Assembly (NCBI GenBank): GCA_029210125.1
Contig: JARGPR010000012.1
Location: 21,198 to 85,197, forward strand
DNA: 64,000 bases
Source: Pseudomonadales bacterium
GTDB lineage: Bacteria > Pseudomonadota > Gammaproteobacteria > Pseudomonadales > JAHRWD01
Direction of reading: 5' to 3'
Part shown: positions 28,038 to 37,566 of the stretch, in pieces
How positions within the stretch are numbered: position 1 is the first letter of the stretch
Layout: every line of letters starts with the position of its first letter
The notes under the pieces: model-generated
Seen by the model: the letters and a program-made list of their open reading frames with translations, nothing else
What the model was told of the DNA's origin: nothing
Database searches by the model: none
Made by a program: the position numbers and the translations under genes

Positions 28038-29435
28038 TTAACCAGCAAATTTATCGTAAACACCCAGTACGAAAACTACAGCCACGGCAGTTGGTGAAAT
28101 ATATCGTAGGGCAAACCACCAGGCTGAACGAAGCCATGGTGACTCCATGCGTAGTTCATCATCAACCATTTCGGGTTTCATTACCCAGCCTGCAAAGATT
28201 GCGATCAGCAGGCCGCCTAATGGCAGCATGATGTTGGAGGTCAGAAAATCCAGGCCATCAAACACCGTAAACATACCTGCAAATTTGTAATGCTGCCAAA
28301 TGTTAAAAGAGAACACGCTGCCAAGACCCAGAACCCAGGCGCTGGCGCCAAGGGTTAATGCTGCTTTTCGACGGCTAAAGCCGAATCGCTCGATTAACCA
28401 GGCAACGCCAGGTTCTAGCAACGAGATAGCGGATGTCCAGGCGGCAAAGGCAACCAGGGTGAAAAACAACGCCCCAAACAGCTGACCACCGGTAATATGC
28501 CCAAAGGCGAGAGGCAGGCTGATAAACATCAGTCCTGGTCCTGCGCTGGGTTCCAGGCCATGAGCAAAAACAAGCGGGAAAATAACCAGCCCCGCAACTA
28601 ATGCAATGCCGGTATCCATCACCGCAATAACGGTGATGGTTTTGGTGATTGAATCCTGTTTTGGCATGTAAGCGCCGTAGGCCATAATTGCGCACATGCC
28701 GATGCTCAAGGTGAAAAATGCGTGGCCGAGTGCTGTCAATGCACTATTCCAGCTGAGCTTGCTGATATCAAAAGTGAATAGAAAAGCAGCGCCCTTGGCA
28801 AAAGCGCCCTCCAATGCGGAATACACTAGTAGTATTAACAGTAAAATCATCAGCGCCGGCATCAAAAACCGCACCGCTCGCTCCAAGCCTGCCTCAATGC
28901 CCTGTGCAACTACATAGACCGTAACAATGGTGAACAGGCTATGCCAGAAAATCAGTGTGCCGTACTGGCTAAGAAAGCCCTGCTCACCTCCAAATATAGA
29001 ATTGGCAAGGGCCCCGGTTGCACCGCTGAACTCACCACCGGCTAATTTAGGGATATAAGCTAACGCCCAACCTGCAATAACACTGTAATAGGAGAGGATC
29101 AAAATCCCCGTCAGTGTGCCCATGATACCAATAACGTGCCAAAACCCAGAGGCGTTGGATGCGGTTACCATATCGCGCATGGTATGAATGGGGTTTTTTC
29201 GACCGCGCCGCCCCAGCAGGGTTTCGGCAATCATGATCGGGATCCCGATAGCGAGGATACAGACCAGATAAATCAATACAAACGCACTACCACCGTTTTC
29301 ACCGGTGATGTAGGGAAACTTCCAGATATTGCCAAGCCCGACCGCAGAGCCAGAGGCTGCTAGTACAAAGGTCCAGCGTTTGGTCCAGGTTCCGTGAACG
29401 GAAGAAGCTTGAGTCGTTGTATTGTCGGCAGTCAT
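28038..29435 (-). CDS. Sodium-dependent transporter, NSS (SNF) family
   Basis: This 465-aa inner-membrane protein has about eleven hydrophobic helices. TM1 carries the broken-helix sodium site SAVGLGNIWKFPYITGENGG, typical of neurotransmitter:sodium symporters such as LeuT and MhsT. It moves amino acids or related solutes with Na+, which suits a marine bacterium. It is 39 bp upstream of ratA on the same strand and may be co-transcribed with it. It lies between smpB and ratA, which are adjacent in many related genomes. The substrate cannot be read from the sequence. Confidence 0.92.
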   Translation of the reverse strand: MTADNTTTQASSVHGTWTKRWTFVLAASGSAVGLGNIWKFPYITGENGGSAFVLIYLVCILAIGIPIMIAETLLGRRGRKNPIHTMRDMVTASNASGFWHVIGIMGTLTGILILSYYSVIAGWALAYIPKLAGGEFSGATGALANSIFGGEQGFLSQYGTLIFWHSLFTIVTVYVVAQGIEAGLERAVRFLMPALMILLLILLVYSALEGAFAKGAAFLFTFDISKLSWNSALTALGHAFFTLSIGMCAIMAYGAYMPKQDSITKTITVIAVMDTGIALVAGLVIFPLVFAHGLEPSAGPGLMFISLPLAFGHITGGQLFGALFFTLVAFAAWTSAISLLEPGVAWLIERFGFSRRKAALTLGASAWVLGLGSVFSFNIWQHYKFAGMFTVFDGLDFLTSNIMLPLGGLLIAIFAGWVMKPEMVDDELRMESPWLRSAWWFALRYISPTAVAVVFVLGVYDKFAG

Positions 29436-29571
29436 GCTAGGGGTGTTCCATTTGCTGAGATTGCGCCATTTTCGAGTATTTGTCGCTGCGGCTCAAGCTT
29501 CAGGTGGTCAGGCTGTATCTAATGGCTCAATATAGCTGTGTTTGCCTGCGCCACTCTTCTATAATGCGAGG

Positions 29572-30045
29572 ATGAGTAAAAAGAAAAAAAAGCCACACGA
29601 CAATACCATCGCGCAAAACAAAAAGGCGCGGCACGACTATAAGATCGAGCAACGTTTTGAAGCGGGAATCGTGCTGGAAGGGTGGGAGGTCAAAAGCCTG
29701 CGCGAAGGTGCGGTTCAGCTCACGGATAGCTATGTTGATTTCAGAAAGGGTGAAGCCTGGTTGCTTGGTCTGCGGATTAGCCCACTACTTTCTGCGTCCA
29801 CCCACGTAGTGCCCGACGCTTCTCGGATGCGAAAACTACTGCTCAATAAGCGTGAAATAGCCAAGCTGTTCGCGGCGGTCAATCAAAAAGGCTATACCTG
29901 CGTGGCGTTGGCGCTCTATTGGAAAGGCAACCACATTAAATGTGAAATAGCGCTGGCCAAGGGCAAAAAAGAGTACGACAAGCGCGCTACCGAGAAGGAG
30001 CGCGACTGGGGCCGAGAGAAACAACGTATTGCCCGGGATCGGTAA
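29572..30045 (+). CDS. smpB: SsrA-binding protein SmpB
   Basis: This 157-aa protein starts at ATG 29572 ([20 protein letters not shown]). The upstream in-frame TTG at 29542 gives an atypical N-terminus. An OB-fold has [22 protein letters not shown] and [20 protein letters not shown]. The tail [20 protein letters not shown] enters the decoding centre of stalled ribosomes. It binds tmRNA, whose gene lies 7 kb away at 37006. The purine-rich GCGAGG directly abuts the ATG, so the ribosome site is unusually close. Confidence 0.95.
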   Translation: MSKKKKKPHDNTIAQNKKARHDYKIEQRFEAGIVLEGWEVKSLREGAVQLTDSYVDFRKGEAWLLGLRISPLLSASTHVVPDASRMRKLLLNKREIAKLFAAVNQKGYTCVALALYWKGNHIKCEIALAKGKKEYDKRATEKERDWGREKQRIARDR

Positions 30046-30130
30046 CGGTTAATCGAAACCGGCGGCGCGGATTCTTCAAGGTTTCATGTTTGGGCGTAAA
30101 ACGTAAAACACGGTCACCCAGACTCGGAAC

Positions 30131-33100
30131 TTACGTTGCTGCGAAGGAAAGATCTTCCATCAGCTGTTCAATACGTGCCAACACCAGTTTAGTGTTGATC
30201 GGTTTGGCAAAATAACTGTCGAACCCTTGTTCCATCGCATGCTCAGGGTTGATCTGATCGCTGAAACCAGTACAAAGAATTACCCTGGTATCCGGACGAA
30301 TTTTCCAAATTGACTTTGCTAGCTCGCTGCCATTTAGCCCCGGCATATTCATATCGGTGATCACCAACCCAAAGCGGTTCGGGCTTTCCTTAAAGAAATT
30401 GAGGGCCGCCAAACTGCTGGAAGTCGCGGTGACAGAAAACCCTTTGTTGGTTAAAAACAGCCTCAGGTACTCGGCGAGGGGTTCCTCATCGTCAACGATT
30501 AGAATATCAGTGATAGCCGCTCCGGAGGGTGTGGCGCTGATTTGATCGATGGGTTGGGGTAGTGTTACGGGCTCAGCTTCGGATGGGTTGCGATGGTTTT
30601 CGAACATCAGTGTAATCGTAGTGCCTTTTTCCAGGGATGTGTCGATACTAATGTGGCCGTTATTTTCGTGGATAACGCCGTGCACTACCGATAACCCCAT
30701 GCCCGATCCTTTGCCATGCTCCTTGGTGGAGAAAAAGGGATCGAATATTCGTTCCAGATGTTCCTTGGCAATACCGTGACCGTTGTCTGAAATAGAGATG
30801 CACAGATATTCACCCTCGATGCGTTTTTGGCAAGAGGAGCAAATCCCGTGGCTGGTTCGTTGAGCGTATACCCTTACAATGATCTGCCCTTTTTCATCCA
30901 TCGCATCGCGGGCATTGATACATAAATTCATCAACATTTGATGCAGTTGGGTGGGATCTACCAGAATATCCGGCACCGTTTCTTCAAATTTGGTGTCAAT
31001 AGTAATGCCGCTGGGCATGGTTGATTTGAGTAATTTCAATACTTCCTCGACCATTGAAGTCGGGGCAAGGTAGACCGGGGAGCCGGAATTGGAGCGGCTG
31101 AATGAGAGCATCTGTAGTACCAAATCCCGCGCACGTTCTCCAGCCTGGTTTACCTCATGTAAGTAGGTGCTGCACCTGCTGTTTGGGTCATTGATCTCTT
31201 CAATAGCCAGGGCGGTGTAACCCAGTACGCTGCCCAGAATATTATTGAAATCGTGGGCAATACCTCCGGTTAACTGACCGATCGATTGTAGTTTTTGGCC
31301 GCGTTGAAGTTGTGTTTGCAGTTGCTTGCGTTCGGTTTCGGCTCTGAATGACTGAATGCCAAAATTGATATCGTCTGTCAACTCGGTGAGAAATGTTATT
31401 TGCGCATGGTCCAGGGCTTTTAACTCCTGCGTGTAGATCGCAAAAACACCTATGCATTCGCCCTCATTTATGATTGGGATTGAGATGGCCGTACGCACCT
31501 TCATCTGTTGAAAAAGTTCGCGCCACTCTGCATAGTTTGGGTTGGAGCTATCTTCTTCGTCGTAGATCCATGGTTTCATCTCTTTGACTGACGTGCCGAT
31601 GATGCCACTTCCGTATTCATTGTCGCCCCAGGATAAAGTGGTATTTGCAACTACGTCGGGGGGTAATCCAGAGGTGGCGATGGGACGCACCGTTTTACCT
31701 TCGTCGTATTCCTTGTATCCAACCCATGCCAGGGAGTAACCATAATTGTCGGTAACGGTATGGCAAACCCGATCCAGGTACTCCTGCTCGCAATGCGCTT
31801 GAACTAGCGCCAGATTACAGGTGCTCAAGGTTTTGAGTGAGCGGTTTGATTCAAGGAGTAAAATTTCCGCCTGTTTTTTCTCGGTAATTTCGGTGGAAGA
31901 GATTGCAAACCCAGTTAATATTTCATTTTCTGTCATCGGCCCGATACGCATCAGCCACCAATGGGTTTCGCCGTTTAGTTCGGTGCAGATTTCGTAACTG
32001 GACATTTCCAGAGTGGTACGCACAAATATCAGAGACTCATTAAAGGTCTGTCGATATTTCTCACCCACAAAATCTACCAACTGTTTGTCTTTTAATTGGT
32101 GTTGTTTGTTATGGGGGCTGTCGCGGCTGACAAAAAGAACGGTGCCCTCCAGAGACAGTACGATGACACTGCCTGGGATGTTTTTGACCAAAGCAGCTAA
32201 TTTGTTTTCCGAATCAATCAGTTTTTGTTCAGCTTCTTTTTTGTCGGTGATGTCGAAAATAACGCTGATTAGATGGGTAGGCTTACCTTGCTCATTGTTC
32301 AACGTATTTATTTGTACGCTAAGCCAGCGCCGCTTGCCGTTGGCGAGATCCGCAACTGTTTCTAAATGGATTGGTGTAGAGCTGGCGAGAGCTCTAGGTA
32401 TGGTTTCAAGTACCTTTTTTCGGTATTGCGGATCAATGTAAGGGGTGATTTGATCCAGGGTTAATGGGGTGTTGGCATCCTTAATTCCAAGAATTAGGGC
32501 AGCTTGTTTGGAAAGTTTTGATTGTTTGGTTTCGACATCGTATTCAATGGTGCCGAGCGTGGCCAATTGTTCGCTATGCAGTACTAATTCGTCATGCTTT
32601 ATCCGGTGCCTATATTGGTGCTGGATATTTTCCGTCATCAGATTGATAGCGTGTCCCAGTGTTGAAAGTTCATCATTTCCCGTTAATGCCGAGCGAACAT
32701 TCAAATCGCCCTCTGTTATCGTTTTTGTCGCATCGACGAGATGACGAATTTTTTTTGTAAATATTCGGTCTACAACTATCCAAATAAATACTCCGAAGGG
32801 TAAAAGTATCAGGAAAATTGTCATGAAAGTCTGCAACGCCGCGGTATAGGCATCTTGTTTTTCCTCTAGTAACGACCGCTCAATCATTAAAAGGCGGTCC
32901 GATGACGGCAGGAGGAAAAAAAACAGCAGGGCCCCGCCACCCTTAATTAGTTGATGGCTAACGGAGGGGCGATCGAGTTTATTGCGCGAGAATTCTGGGT
33001 AAATCTCTTCCAGATGTCTATGCTGCCATGCAGGGTTGGAAGCCGCCAATACCAGACCAGTATCGGAAACAATCAGCGCGCTGTTATAAAGAGAGTCTTT

Positions 33101-33358
33101 AGCGAATGCCGAAAGTTCCTCCACTGATTGTTCAGAGCTGCTGGTTGTAAGGTTCTTAATCAGTGTATTGCGGGCGAAATTGGAGCTGGAAAGCATGTCA
33201 TCCATGGTTTTTTGTTCAATCGCCGAGCTGATATAAAAAACGGATAAAAAATAGGCTAGAACTAAGCCAGCGGTTCCCATTAGTACGAGGGCTAAAGGAA
33301 CCTTAAAACTGATCGAATGGGGGTATTTTTTCATGCGAGATATCCAATCAAATGTCAT
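30131..33358 (-). CDS. Hybrid sensor histidine kinase (PAS, PAS, GAF, HisKA, HATPase, REC)
   Basis: This 1075-aa membrane kinase has TM1 at about 22-45, an extracytoplasmic sensor to about 170, TM2 (FMTIFLILLPFGVFIWIVV) and a HAMP segment. Two PAS domains (about 285-395 and 400-510) and a GAF domain (about 525-670) follow. The phosphoacceptor His is in GGIAHDFNNILGSVLGY near residue 700, with ATP-binding motifs DNGHGIAKEHL and GSGMGLSVVHG. A C-terminal receiver has DDEE, the Asp in VITDMNMPG near 1002, and a conserved Lys in FAKPI. It overlaps the HD-GYP gene by 11 bp and is last in a four-gene signalling operon. Confidence 0.92.
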   Translation of the reverse strand: MTFDWISRMKKYPHSISFKVPLALVLMGTAGLVLAYFLSVFYISSAIEQKTMDDMLSSSNFARNTLIKNLTTSSSEQSVEELSAFAKDSLYNSALIVSDTGLVLAASNPAWQHRHLEEIYPEFSRNKLDRPSVSHQLIKGGGALLFFFLLPSSDRLLMIERSLLEEKQDAYTAALQTFMTIFLILLPFGVFIWIVVDRIFTKKIRHLVDATKTITEGDLNVRSALTGNDELSTLGHAINLMTENIQHQYRHRIKHDELVLHSEQLATLGTIEYDVETKQSKLSKQAALILGIKDANTPLTLDQITPYIDPQYRKKVLETIPRALASSTPIHLETVADLANGKRRWLSVQINTLNNEQGKPTHLISVIFDITDKKEAEQKLIDSENKLAALVKNIPGSVIVLSLEGTVLFVSRDSPHNKQHQLKDKQLVDFVGEKYRQTFNESLIFVRTTLEMSSYEICTELNGETHWWLMRIGPMTENEILTGFAISSTEITEKKQAEILLLESNRSLKTLSTCNLALVQAHCEQEYLDRVCHTVTDNYGYSLAWVGYKEYDEGKTVRPIATSGLPPDVVANTTLSWGDNEYGSGIIGTSVKEMKPWIYDEEDSSNPNYAEWRELFQQMKVRTAISIPIINEGECIGVFAIYTQELKALDHAQITFLTELTDDINFGIQSFRAETERKQLQTQLQRGQKLQSIGQLTGGIAHDFNNILGSVLGYTALAIEEINDPNSRCSTYLHEVNQAGERARDLVLQMLSFSRSNSGSPVYLAPTSMVEEVLKLLKSTMPSGITIDTKFEETVPDILVDPTQLHQMLMNLCINARDAMDEKGQIIVRVYAQRTSHGICSSCQKRIEGEYLCISISDNGHGIAKEHLERIFDPFFSTKEHGKGSGMGLSVVHGVIHENNGHISIDTSLEKGTTITLMFENHRNPSEAEPVTLPQPIDQISATPSGAAITDILIVDDEEPLAEYLRLFLTNKGFSVTATSSSLAALNFFKESPNRFGLVITDMNMPGLNGSELAKSIWKIRPDTRVILCTGFSDQINPEHAMEQGFDSYFAKPINTKLVLARIEQLMEDLSFAAT

Positions 33359-34406
33359 TGGATGCCTGCTGATGAATCGTTAGGCGATTAAAAATCTCCT
33401 CGCCCTGCGTAGGGGCATCTGACTTGGGTGCATTGAGTAACTCGGGTGTTTCACGCACGATTTTTAAAAACAGATGGGATATCTCAGGGTCTCGCCAACC
33501 CTTAGAGACCTCTTCCTCCATAATTCGAATCACCTCATCACGGTGCAGTGCTTTTTTGTAGGGCCTTTCGTTGGCCAGTGCGTCGTAGATGTCTACGGTT
33601 TGGAATACCCGGGCGAGTAATGGTATTTCCTCGCCTACTAATCCGTGGGGGTAACCTCCGCCATCCCAACGTTCGTGGTGATGCAGGATAATCGGGTAAG
33701 TTAATTGCATGCTTTTGAGGCCGGCACAGAGGTGTGCGCCAATGGTGGTGTGGGTTTTCATAGTGACCCACTCCTCATCACTTAATGGCCCGTTCTTCAT
33801 TAAAATATGATCGGGAATGCCCATCTTGCCAATATCATGCAAAACGCCACCACGAGACAGGGCATTTTGTTGTTGCTCATTTAACCCAAGCTGAGCACCC
33901 AGCATTTTAGAAAGGTAAGAAAGACGGCTGCAATGATCGCCGGTACAACCATCCTTCGCCTCAACCATACGTGCAAGGGCAAAAAGAATGGATTCGGTAT
34001 TGTCCAACTGATCGGTTGTTTTTTTGATTTTGACCGCTGCACCTACCCTGGATCGGAGTTCGACGGGGTGAAACGGCTTTTGGATAAAGTCAGTCGCACC
34101 AATATCCAGGCTTCCCGCCAGGTGGGTGGGCCCGCCGTCGCCGGTCACCATAATGATAGGCAGCATCTCTTGTTTTAGTTCATGACGAATACGGCGGCAG
34201 GTTTCATAGCCATCCATTCCTGGCATGTTTTTATCCAATAGCACCGTGTCTATAGGATGTTTGCCGATCATGTCCAACGCTTCCTGCCCCGAGGATGCGG
34301 CGAGTACGACGTGATTATGAGTCGATAAAATATCGCTTACCATCTGCCGATGAACTTGCTCGTCATCGACAATCAAGATGTGCGAAAGAGGGGTGATAGT
34401 ATCCAA
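33348..34406 (-). CDS. Response regulator with HD-GYP phosphodiesterase domain
   Basis: This 352-aa protein has a receiver domain (about 8-125, phosphoacceptor in VLLDKNMPGMDGY near 57, Lys in FIQKPFHP) and an HD-GYP domain (about 150-330). The HD motif is in VLHDIGKMGIPDHIL near 190, and the GYP-type motif reads WDGGGYPHGL. All catalytic residues look present, so it likely degrades c-di-GMP when its receiver is phosphorylated. The kinase encoded directly downstream, overlapping by 11 bp, is the obvious partner. It resembles the RpfG family. Confidence 0.92.
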   Translation of the reverse strand: MDTITPLSHILIVDDEQVHRQMVSDILSTHNHVVLAASSGQEALDMIGKHPIDTVLLDKNMPGMDGYETCRRIRHELKQEMLPIIMVTGDGGPTHLAGSLDIGATDFIQKPFHPVELRSRVGAAVKIKKTTDQLDNTESILFALARMVEAKDGCTGDHCSRLSYLSKMLGAQLGLNEQQQNALSRGGVLHDIGKMGIPDHILMKNGPLSDEEWVTMKTHTTIGAHLCAGLKSMQLTYPIILHHHERWDGGGYPHGLVGEEIPLLARVFQTVDIYDALANERPYKKALHRDEVIRIMEEEVSKGWRDPEISHLFLKIVRETPELLNAPKSDAPTQGEEIFNRLTIHQQASNDI

Positions 34407-34520
34407 TAGGGAGTCCTTATTAGGTTCCAGGTTGAGTGTGAACGGCGTACCGAGAAATCGGTTGCCTAGTGGTAGAGCAATATTGCAGTGGGCTCGATCA
34501 ACTACCCGGTTTATATCTTG

Positions 34521-36092
34521 TTAGTCGGGACTGAACTGTTTAATCATCGATTGCAGCTCCAGGACCAGTCCCTGGAGCTCATGACTGGTATCCACATTTT
34601 GTTTTGAATTATCGGCAATTTGGTCCGAAGCCAGGTTGATAGCAACCAAACTGTTACTCATTTCATTGGTTGCTATGCTCTGTTCATTTGATGAACTTGC
34701 GATGTCGGTACTCATATTTGAGATGGTGGATACCGCTTGATCAATACCATCCAGCGCGGTACCGGCCTTTGCTATCTGGGTCACAGATGTCTGGGTTTGA
34801 GATTGGGTTGTCTGAATGACCCCCACCGCTTTTTTAGCAATCTTTTGAAGCTGTTCAACAATATCTTGTATTTGTTCGGTCGAGTCCTGCGTGCGGGTAG
34901 CCAGGGTACGTACCTCATCAGCAACCACTGCAAACCCGCGGCCCACTTCACCGGCTCGTGCAGCCTCGATGGCTGCATTGAGTGCCAGCAGGTTGGTTTG
35001 ATCCGCTACCCCCCTGATTACATCGATAACCGCCCCGATATCTTCACTGCGTGTATGAAGGTCGTTAATCACCTCGATGGCGTCATCGATTCCATCGGAA
35101 AGAGAGTTAATGTCAGTGATCGTTTCGTCGACAATTTGTTTGCCCTCGGCGACCGCCTGCTCGGCTTCAGTTACTGCGCCTGCTGCTCTATGTGCATTTT
35201 CCGCAACTTGACTGGATGAGGTGGAAACCTCGTGCATAGCAGACGCAACCTGATCCAACTCCTGATGTTGTTTGGTCACATTTTCGCCGGTGCTTTTGGC
35301 AACGGTTAATGTAGTACGAGAAGATTTAGCAAGGCTGTGAGCAGAGTCTTCTACACGACCTATAACCGTTCGTAGCCGCGCGTTTGTTGCTGTGTTGGTA
35401 ATCTCCATCTGCCCGGCATCGTCTGTTTTTCCTGTGTATACCTTCTGAGCAATAACATTATTGAATAATGCTCGAGAATGGTTTGCGGATGAAGTGACAT
35501 TCTTTGCTACTCGCTTTGAGGCTGCAAAACCACCGAGTAAAGCTACTATCGTGGCGACCACCACCGGTGGTTGAAAACCGATCACGTAAAATGCTGTGCA
35601 TGAAAATAGAACGGTAATTAAGGCAATAGTGAGAAATATTTGGCTGAATAACGAGGGCGTAAAGCGACTTGCTATCGAATTTTTACCGGCGTTGATATCA
35701 GCGTATAGTTTTTGTGCTCGTTCAACGTGTGCTTGTTCTGGTTTGGTCCGTACCGATTGGTAGCCGGTAATCTGCCCAGCTTCGTAAATGGGTGTGACAT
35801 AAGCATCTACCCAGTAAAAATCACCGTTTTTGCAGCGGTTTTTTACAATGCCCATCCAGGCTTTACCTTGCTTAAGGGTATCCCATAAATCCTTAAAAGC
35901 GGCAGCGGGCATATCCGGATGACGAACCAAATTGTGGCTTTTGTTCAGTAGCTCCTCTTCAGAAAAACCACTGATATCTATAAATGCCTGATTAGCGTAA
36001 GTAACGATACCCTTTAGGTTTGTGGTCGAGATTAATCGAGTCGAATCCGTTAAAGAGACTTCGTTTTGCGTAACAGGTAGGTTTATTTTCAT
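34521..36092 (-). CDS. Aer-type PAS methyl-accepting chemotaxis protein
   Basis: This 523-aa receptor has an N-terminal PAS domain (about 20-120) with the Aer-like [20 protein letters not shown] and [13 protein letters not shown]. Hydrophobic segments lie near 150-195 and no sizeable periplasmic part is seen. The signalling hairpin has [19 protein letters not shown] near 375. PAS of this kind binds FAD in E. coli Aer and reports redox state. Its ATG overlaps the stop of the HTH-REC gene (ATGA), so it is translated with it. Unlike the receptor pair at 24108-26055, sensor and transducer are fused here and there is no CZB tail. Confidence 0.92.
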   Translation of the reverse strand: MKINLPVTQNEVSLTDSTRLISTTNLKGIVTYANQAFIDISGFSEEELLNKSHNLVRHPDMPAAAFKDLWDTLKQGKAWMGIVKNRCKNGDFYWVDAYVTPIYEAGQITGYQSVRTKPEQAHVERAQKLYADINAGKNSIASRFTPSLFSQIFLTIALITVLFSCTAFYVIGFQPPVVVATIVALLGGFAASKRVAKNVTSSANHSRALFNNVIAQKVYTGKTDDAGQMEITNTATNARLRTVIGRVEDSAHSLAKSSRTTLTVAKSTGENVTKQHQELDQVASAMHEVSTSSSQVAENAHRAAGAVTEAEQAVAEGKQIVDETITDINSLSDGIDDAIEVINDLHTRSEDIGAVIDVIRGVADQTNLLALNAAIEAARAGEVGRGFAVVADEVRTLATRTQDSTEQIQDIVEQLQKIAKKAVGVIQTTQSQTQTSVTQIAKAGTALDGIDQAVSTISNMSTDIASSSNEQSIATNEMSNSLVAINLASDQIADNSKQNVDTSHELQGLVLELQSMIKQFSPD

Positions 36093-36694
36093 GCTGTAGA
36101 TCCGGTAAAAATGTTGGGGTATTTAGAGGTGTTGATCGCTTCCAATAACTGCTGTTTAAATATGGGTTTGGTTAGGCAGCACTCTGCGCCGGCCTTGATA
36201 ACATCTTCTACTTCTGATGACTCGCTGTAGCCGGTCATCGCGATAATCCGTGTATATTGAGTGCTGGGGTCTCGCTTGGTTGATTTGCAAACCTCTACGC
36301 CGCTAAGGTTAGGCATACGTAGGTCGAGCAACACAATATGAGGTTGAAAAATGAATAATTCCCTTCCAGCAGCGAACCCGTCGGACGCTTTTTTTGGAAT
36401 GATAGCGGGCGACAGACCGCTCAATATTGTTTCGAGGTAGTTCGAAAATTGGTGATCATCATCGACAATAAGAATGCGGAGAGTTTCTTTTGCGTTGCTC
36501 AAACGGGATGCGATGCTTTGGGTGAGATTGGTTACATCCTGCTCCAGGAACCGCCGATGCCCTCCCTGGGTTGTTATAAAAGGCAGGTCACCCTTTTGAG
36601 CCCACTGTCTGACGGTTACGGGAGAAACTCCCATTATTTCAGCAACTTCCTTGGGAGTTAGATAATTTGGTGCTGACATATGACGCTCATCCAT
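36089..36694 (-). CDS. Response regulator with N-terminal excisionase/MerR-like HTH
   Basis: This 201-aa protein has its DNA-binding domain first: [20 protein letters not shown] and [11 protein letters not shown] (about 8-58) form a MerR/BldC-like winged helix. A receiver domain follows (about 68-195) with DDDHQF, the phosphoacceptor in [10 protein letters not shown] near 122, Thr in IAMTGYS and Lys in LTKPI. This order is the reverse of classic response regulators. It is the first gene of the four-gene operon. Starts at 36694 and 36679 are both possible. Four 9-bp repeats sit just upstream and may be its own binding sites. Confidence 0.88.
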   Translation of the reverse strand: MDERHMSAPNYLTPKEVAEIMGVSPVTVRQWAQKGDLPFITTQGGHRRFLEQDVTNLTQSIASRLSNAKETLRILIVDDDHQFSNYLETILSGLSPAIIPKKASDGFAAGRELFIFQPHIVLLDLRMPNLSGVEVCKSTKRDPSTQYTRIIAMTGYSESSEVEDVIKAGAECCLTKPIFKQQLLEAINTSKYPNIFTGSTA

Positions 36695-36710
36695 GTGGTG
36701 TATATTGTCG

Positions 36711-36750
36711 TTTTAATCGTTTTAATCGTTTTAATCGTTTTAATCGTTTT
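36711..36750. repeat. Four tandem 9-bp repeats upstream of the HTH-REC gene
   Basis: TTTTAATCG occurs four times in a row (36711-36746), followed by a partial TTTT and preceded by CG. On the gene strand the unit reads CGATTAAAA. The array ends 17 bp before the upstream candidate start codon at 36694. With a 9-bp period the units fall on drifting faces of the helix, unlike typical 10-11-bp operator arrays. Confidence 0.92.
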
Positions 36751-36967
36751 GTGTAAATCTTAGTAGAGAATTTGGGTCTCGCAATCTAAGAGCCTGATTT
36801 GTGGTTGAAATTTGATCTGACTCATGAAATCGGAAAAATGTAGCAGGTATATGGACTAGCGGGTATATACCGATTTTCGGGACGAATTAAAGCCGCCAGG
36901 CATCAGTGGTGGCGTCGTAAACTATGTTCGCGTAGACTCGCGCATATCGGCTGTATCTGAGCCAATG

Positions 36968-36997
36968 TTGATTTTTCTGACATTGCCCATATATATT
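36968..36997 (+). promoter_or_regulatory. Probable ssrA promoter
   Basis: TTGATT at 36968-36973 and TATATT at 36992-36997 are 18 bp apart and fit a sigma-70 promoter. The expected tmRNA 5' end at 37006 lies 9 bp past the -10 box. Confidence 0.6.
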
Positions 36998-37005
36998 CGA
37001 TAAAT

Positions 37006-37365
37006 GGGGGCGAAACGGCTTCGACGTCGATGTCAAACCCTGAGGTGCATGTCGAGAGGGTAGTGACTCTCGTAAAACAATCGCTGTAACTTTTTATAGT
37101 TGCCAACGACGATAGCTACGCCCTAGCAGCTTAGGCTTGCTAGCTCCTGACCAGATCTGTGCTTGTGCATCTGGACCCAGGAGTCGACTCTCACAAGACC
37201 GCAGTGATGCTCTTTTCGGTAGTATCCCTGTCAAAACTTTACCGAAATCGCTTTAGGTAGCCCTGTCTGTCGGGACGCTTAAAGTTAAATTAAGGACAGT
37301 CTAAACATGTAGAGCCGAAGGCTGCGAATCGGCGGACGGGGGTTCAACTCCCCCCGCCTCCACCA
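37006..37365 (+). ncRNA. ssrA: tmRNA (SsrA)
   Basis: This 360-nt RNA has the conserved 5' GGGGGCGAAACGGCTTCGAC. Its 3' tRNA-like half ends in GGTTCAACTCC and CGCCTCCACCA. The acceptor stem forms from GGGGGCG (37006-37012) and CGCCTCC (37355-37361), with one G-U pair. The reading frame at 37102-37134 encodes the tag ANDDSYALAA followed by TAG. tmRNA with SmpB frees stalled ribosomes and marks the product for proteolysis. The 3' end is the attachment site for the integrative element that follows directly. Confidence 0.97.
37102..37134 (+). CDS. tmRNA proteolysis tag (ANDDSYALAA)
   Basis: The resume codon GCC is at 37102, there are ten codons in all, and the stop TAG lies at 37132-37134. The hydrophobic YALAA end is the usual ClpXP/ClpAP degradation signal. 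Confidence 0.95.
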   Translation, partial: ANDDSYALAA

Positions 37366-37467
37366 TATACTCGTCCAATACCACCCATCAACAACCGCCA
37401 ATCCCTTTAATAATAGGGGGGTTGGCCTTACCCTTTGTCCGTAGACGTCCATTACTGTACACTGACA

Positions 37468-37529
37468 TACCGCCAAAAGTGGCGGTATATGTGGCGGTAC
37501 TTATTCCGGTGTGACAAAAAATACCGCCA
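37468..37529. repeat. Integrase arm-type repeats, int-proximal (TGGCGGTA x4)
   Basis: TACCGCCA at 37468-37475 and 37522-37529 and its complement TGGCGGTA at 37480-37487 and 37492-37499 surround the region just upstream of the integrase start. Inverted and direct copies in this place are typical of tyrosine-integrase arm sites, and they could also govern int transcription. Confidence 0.8.
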
Positions 37530-37566
37530 AATAGTTATCCGTACCTAGTTTGAGTCTATAAATACA

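Larger units (their letters stand above)
36695..37005. other. Gap between the signalling operon and ssrA
   Basis: This 311-bp divergent region holds the promoter of the HTH-REC operon with its tandem 9-bp repeats (36711-36750) and the ssrA promoter (36968-36997). Between about 36751 and 36965 no ORF or RNA can be supported. Confidence 0.6.

Noticed and set aside
37397..37426. Hairpin GCCAATCCCT/AGGGGGGTTGGC after ssrA as tmRNA terminator
   Set aside because: The stem needs wobble pairs and no T-tract follows. It is in foreign element DNA, so an ssrA terminator role is not supported.
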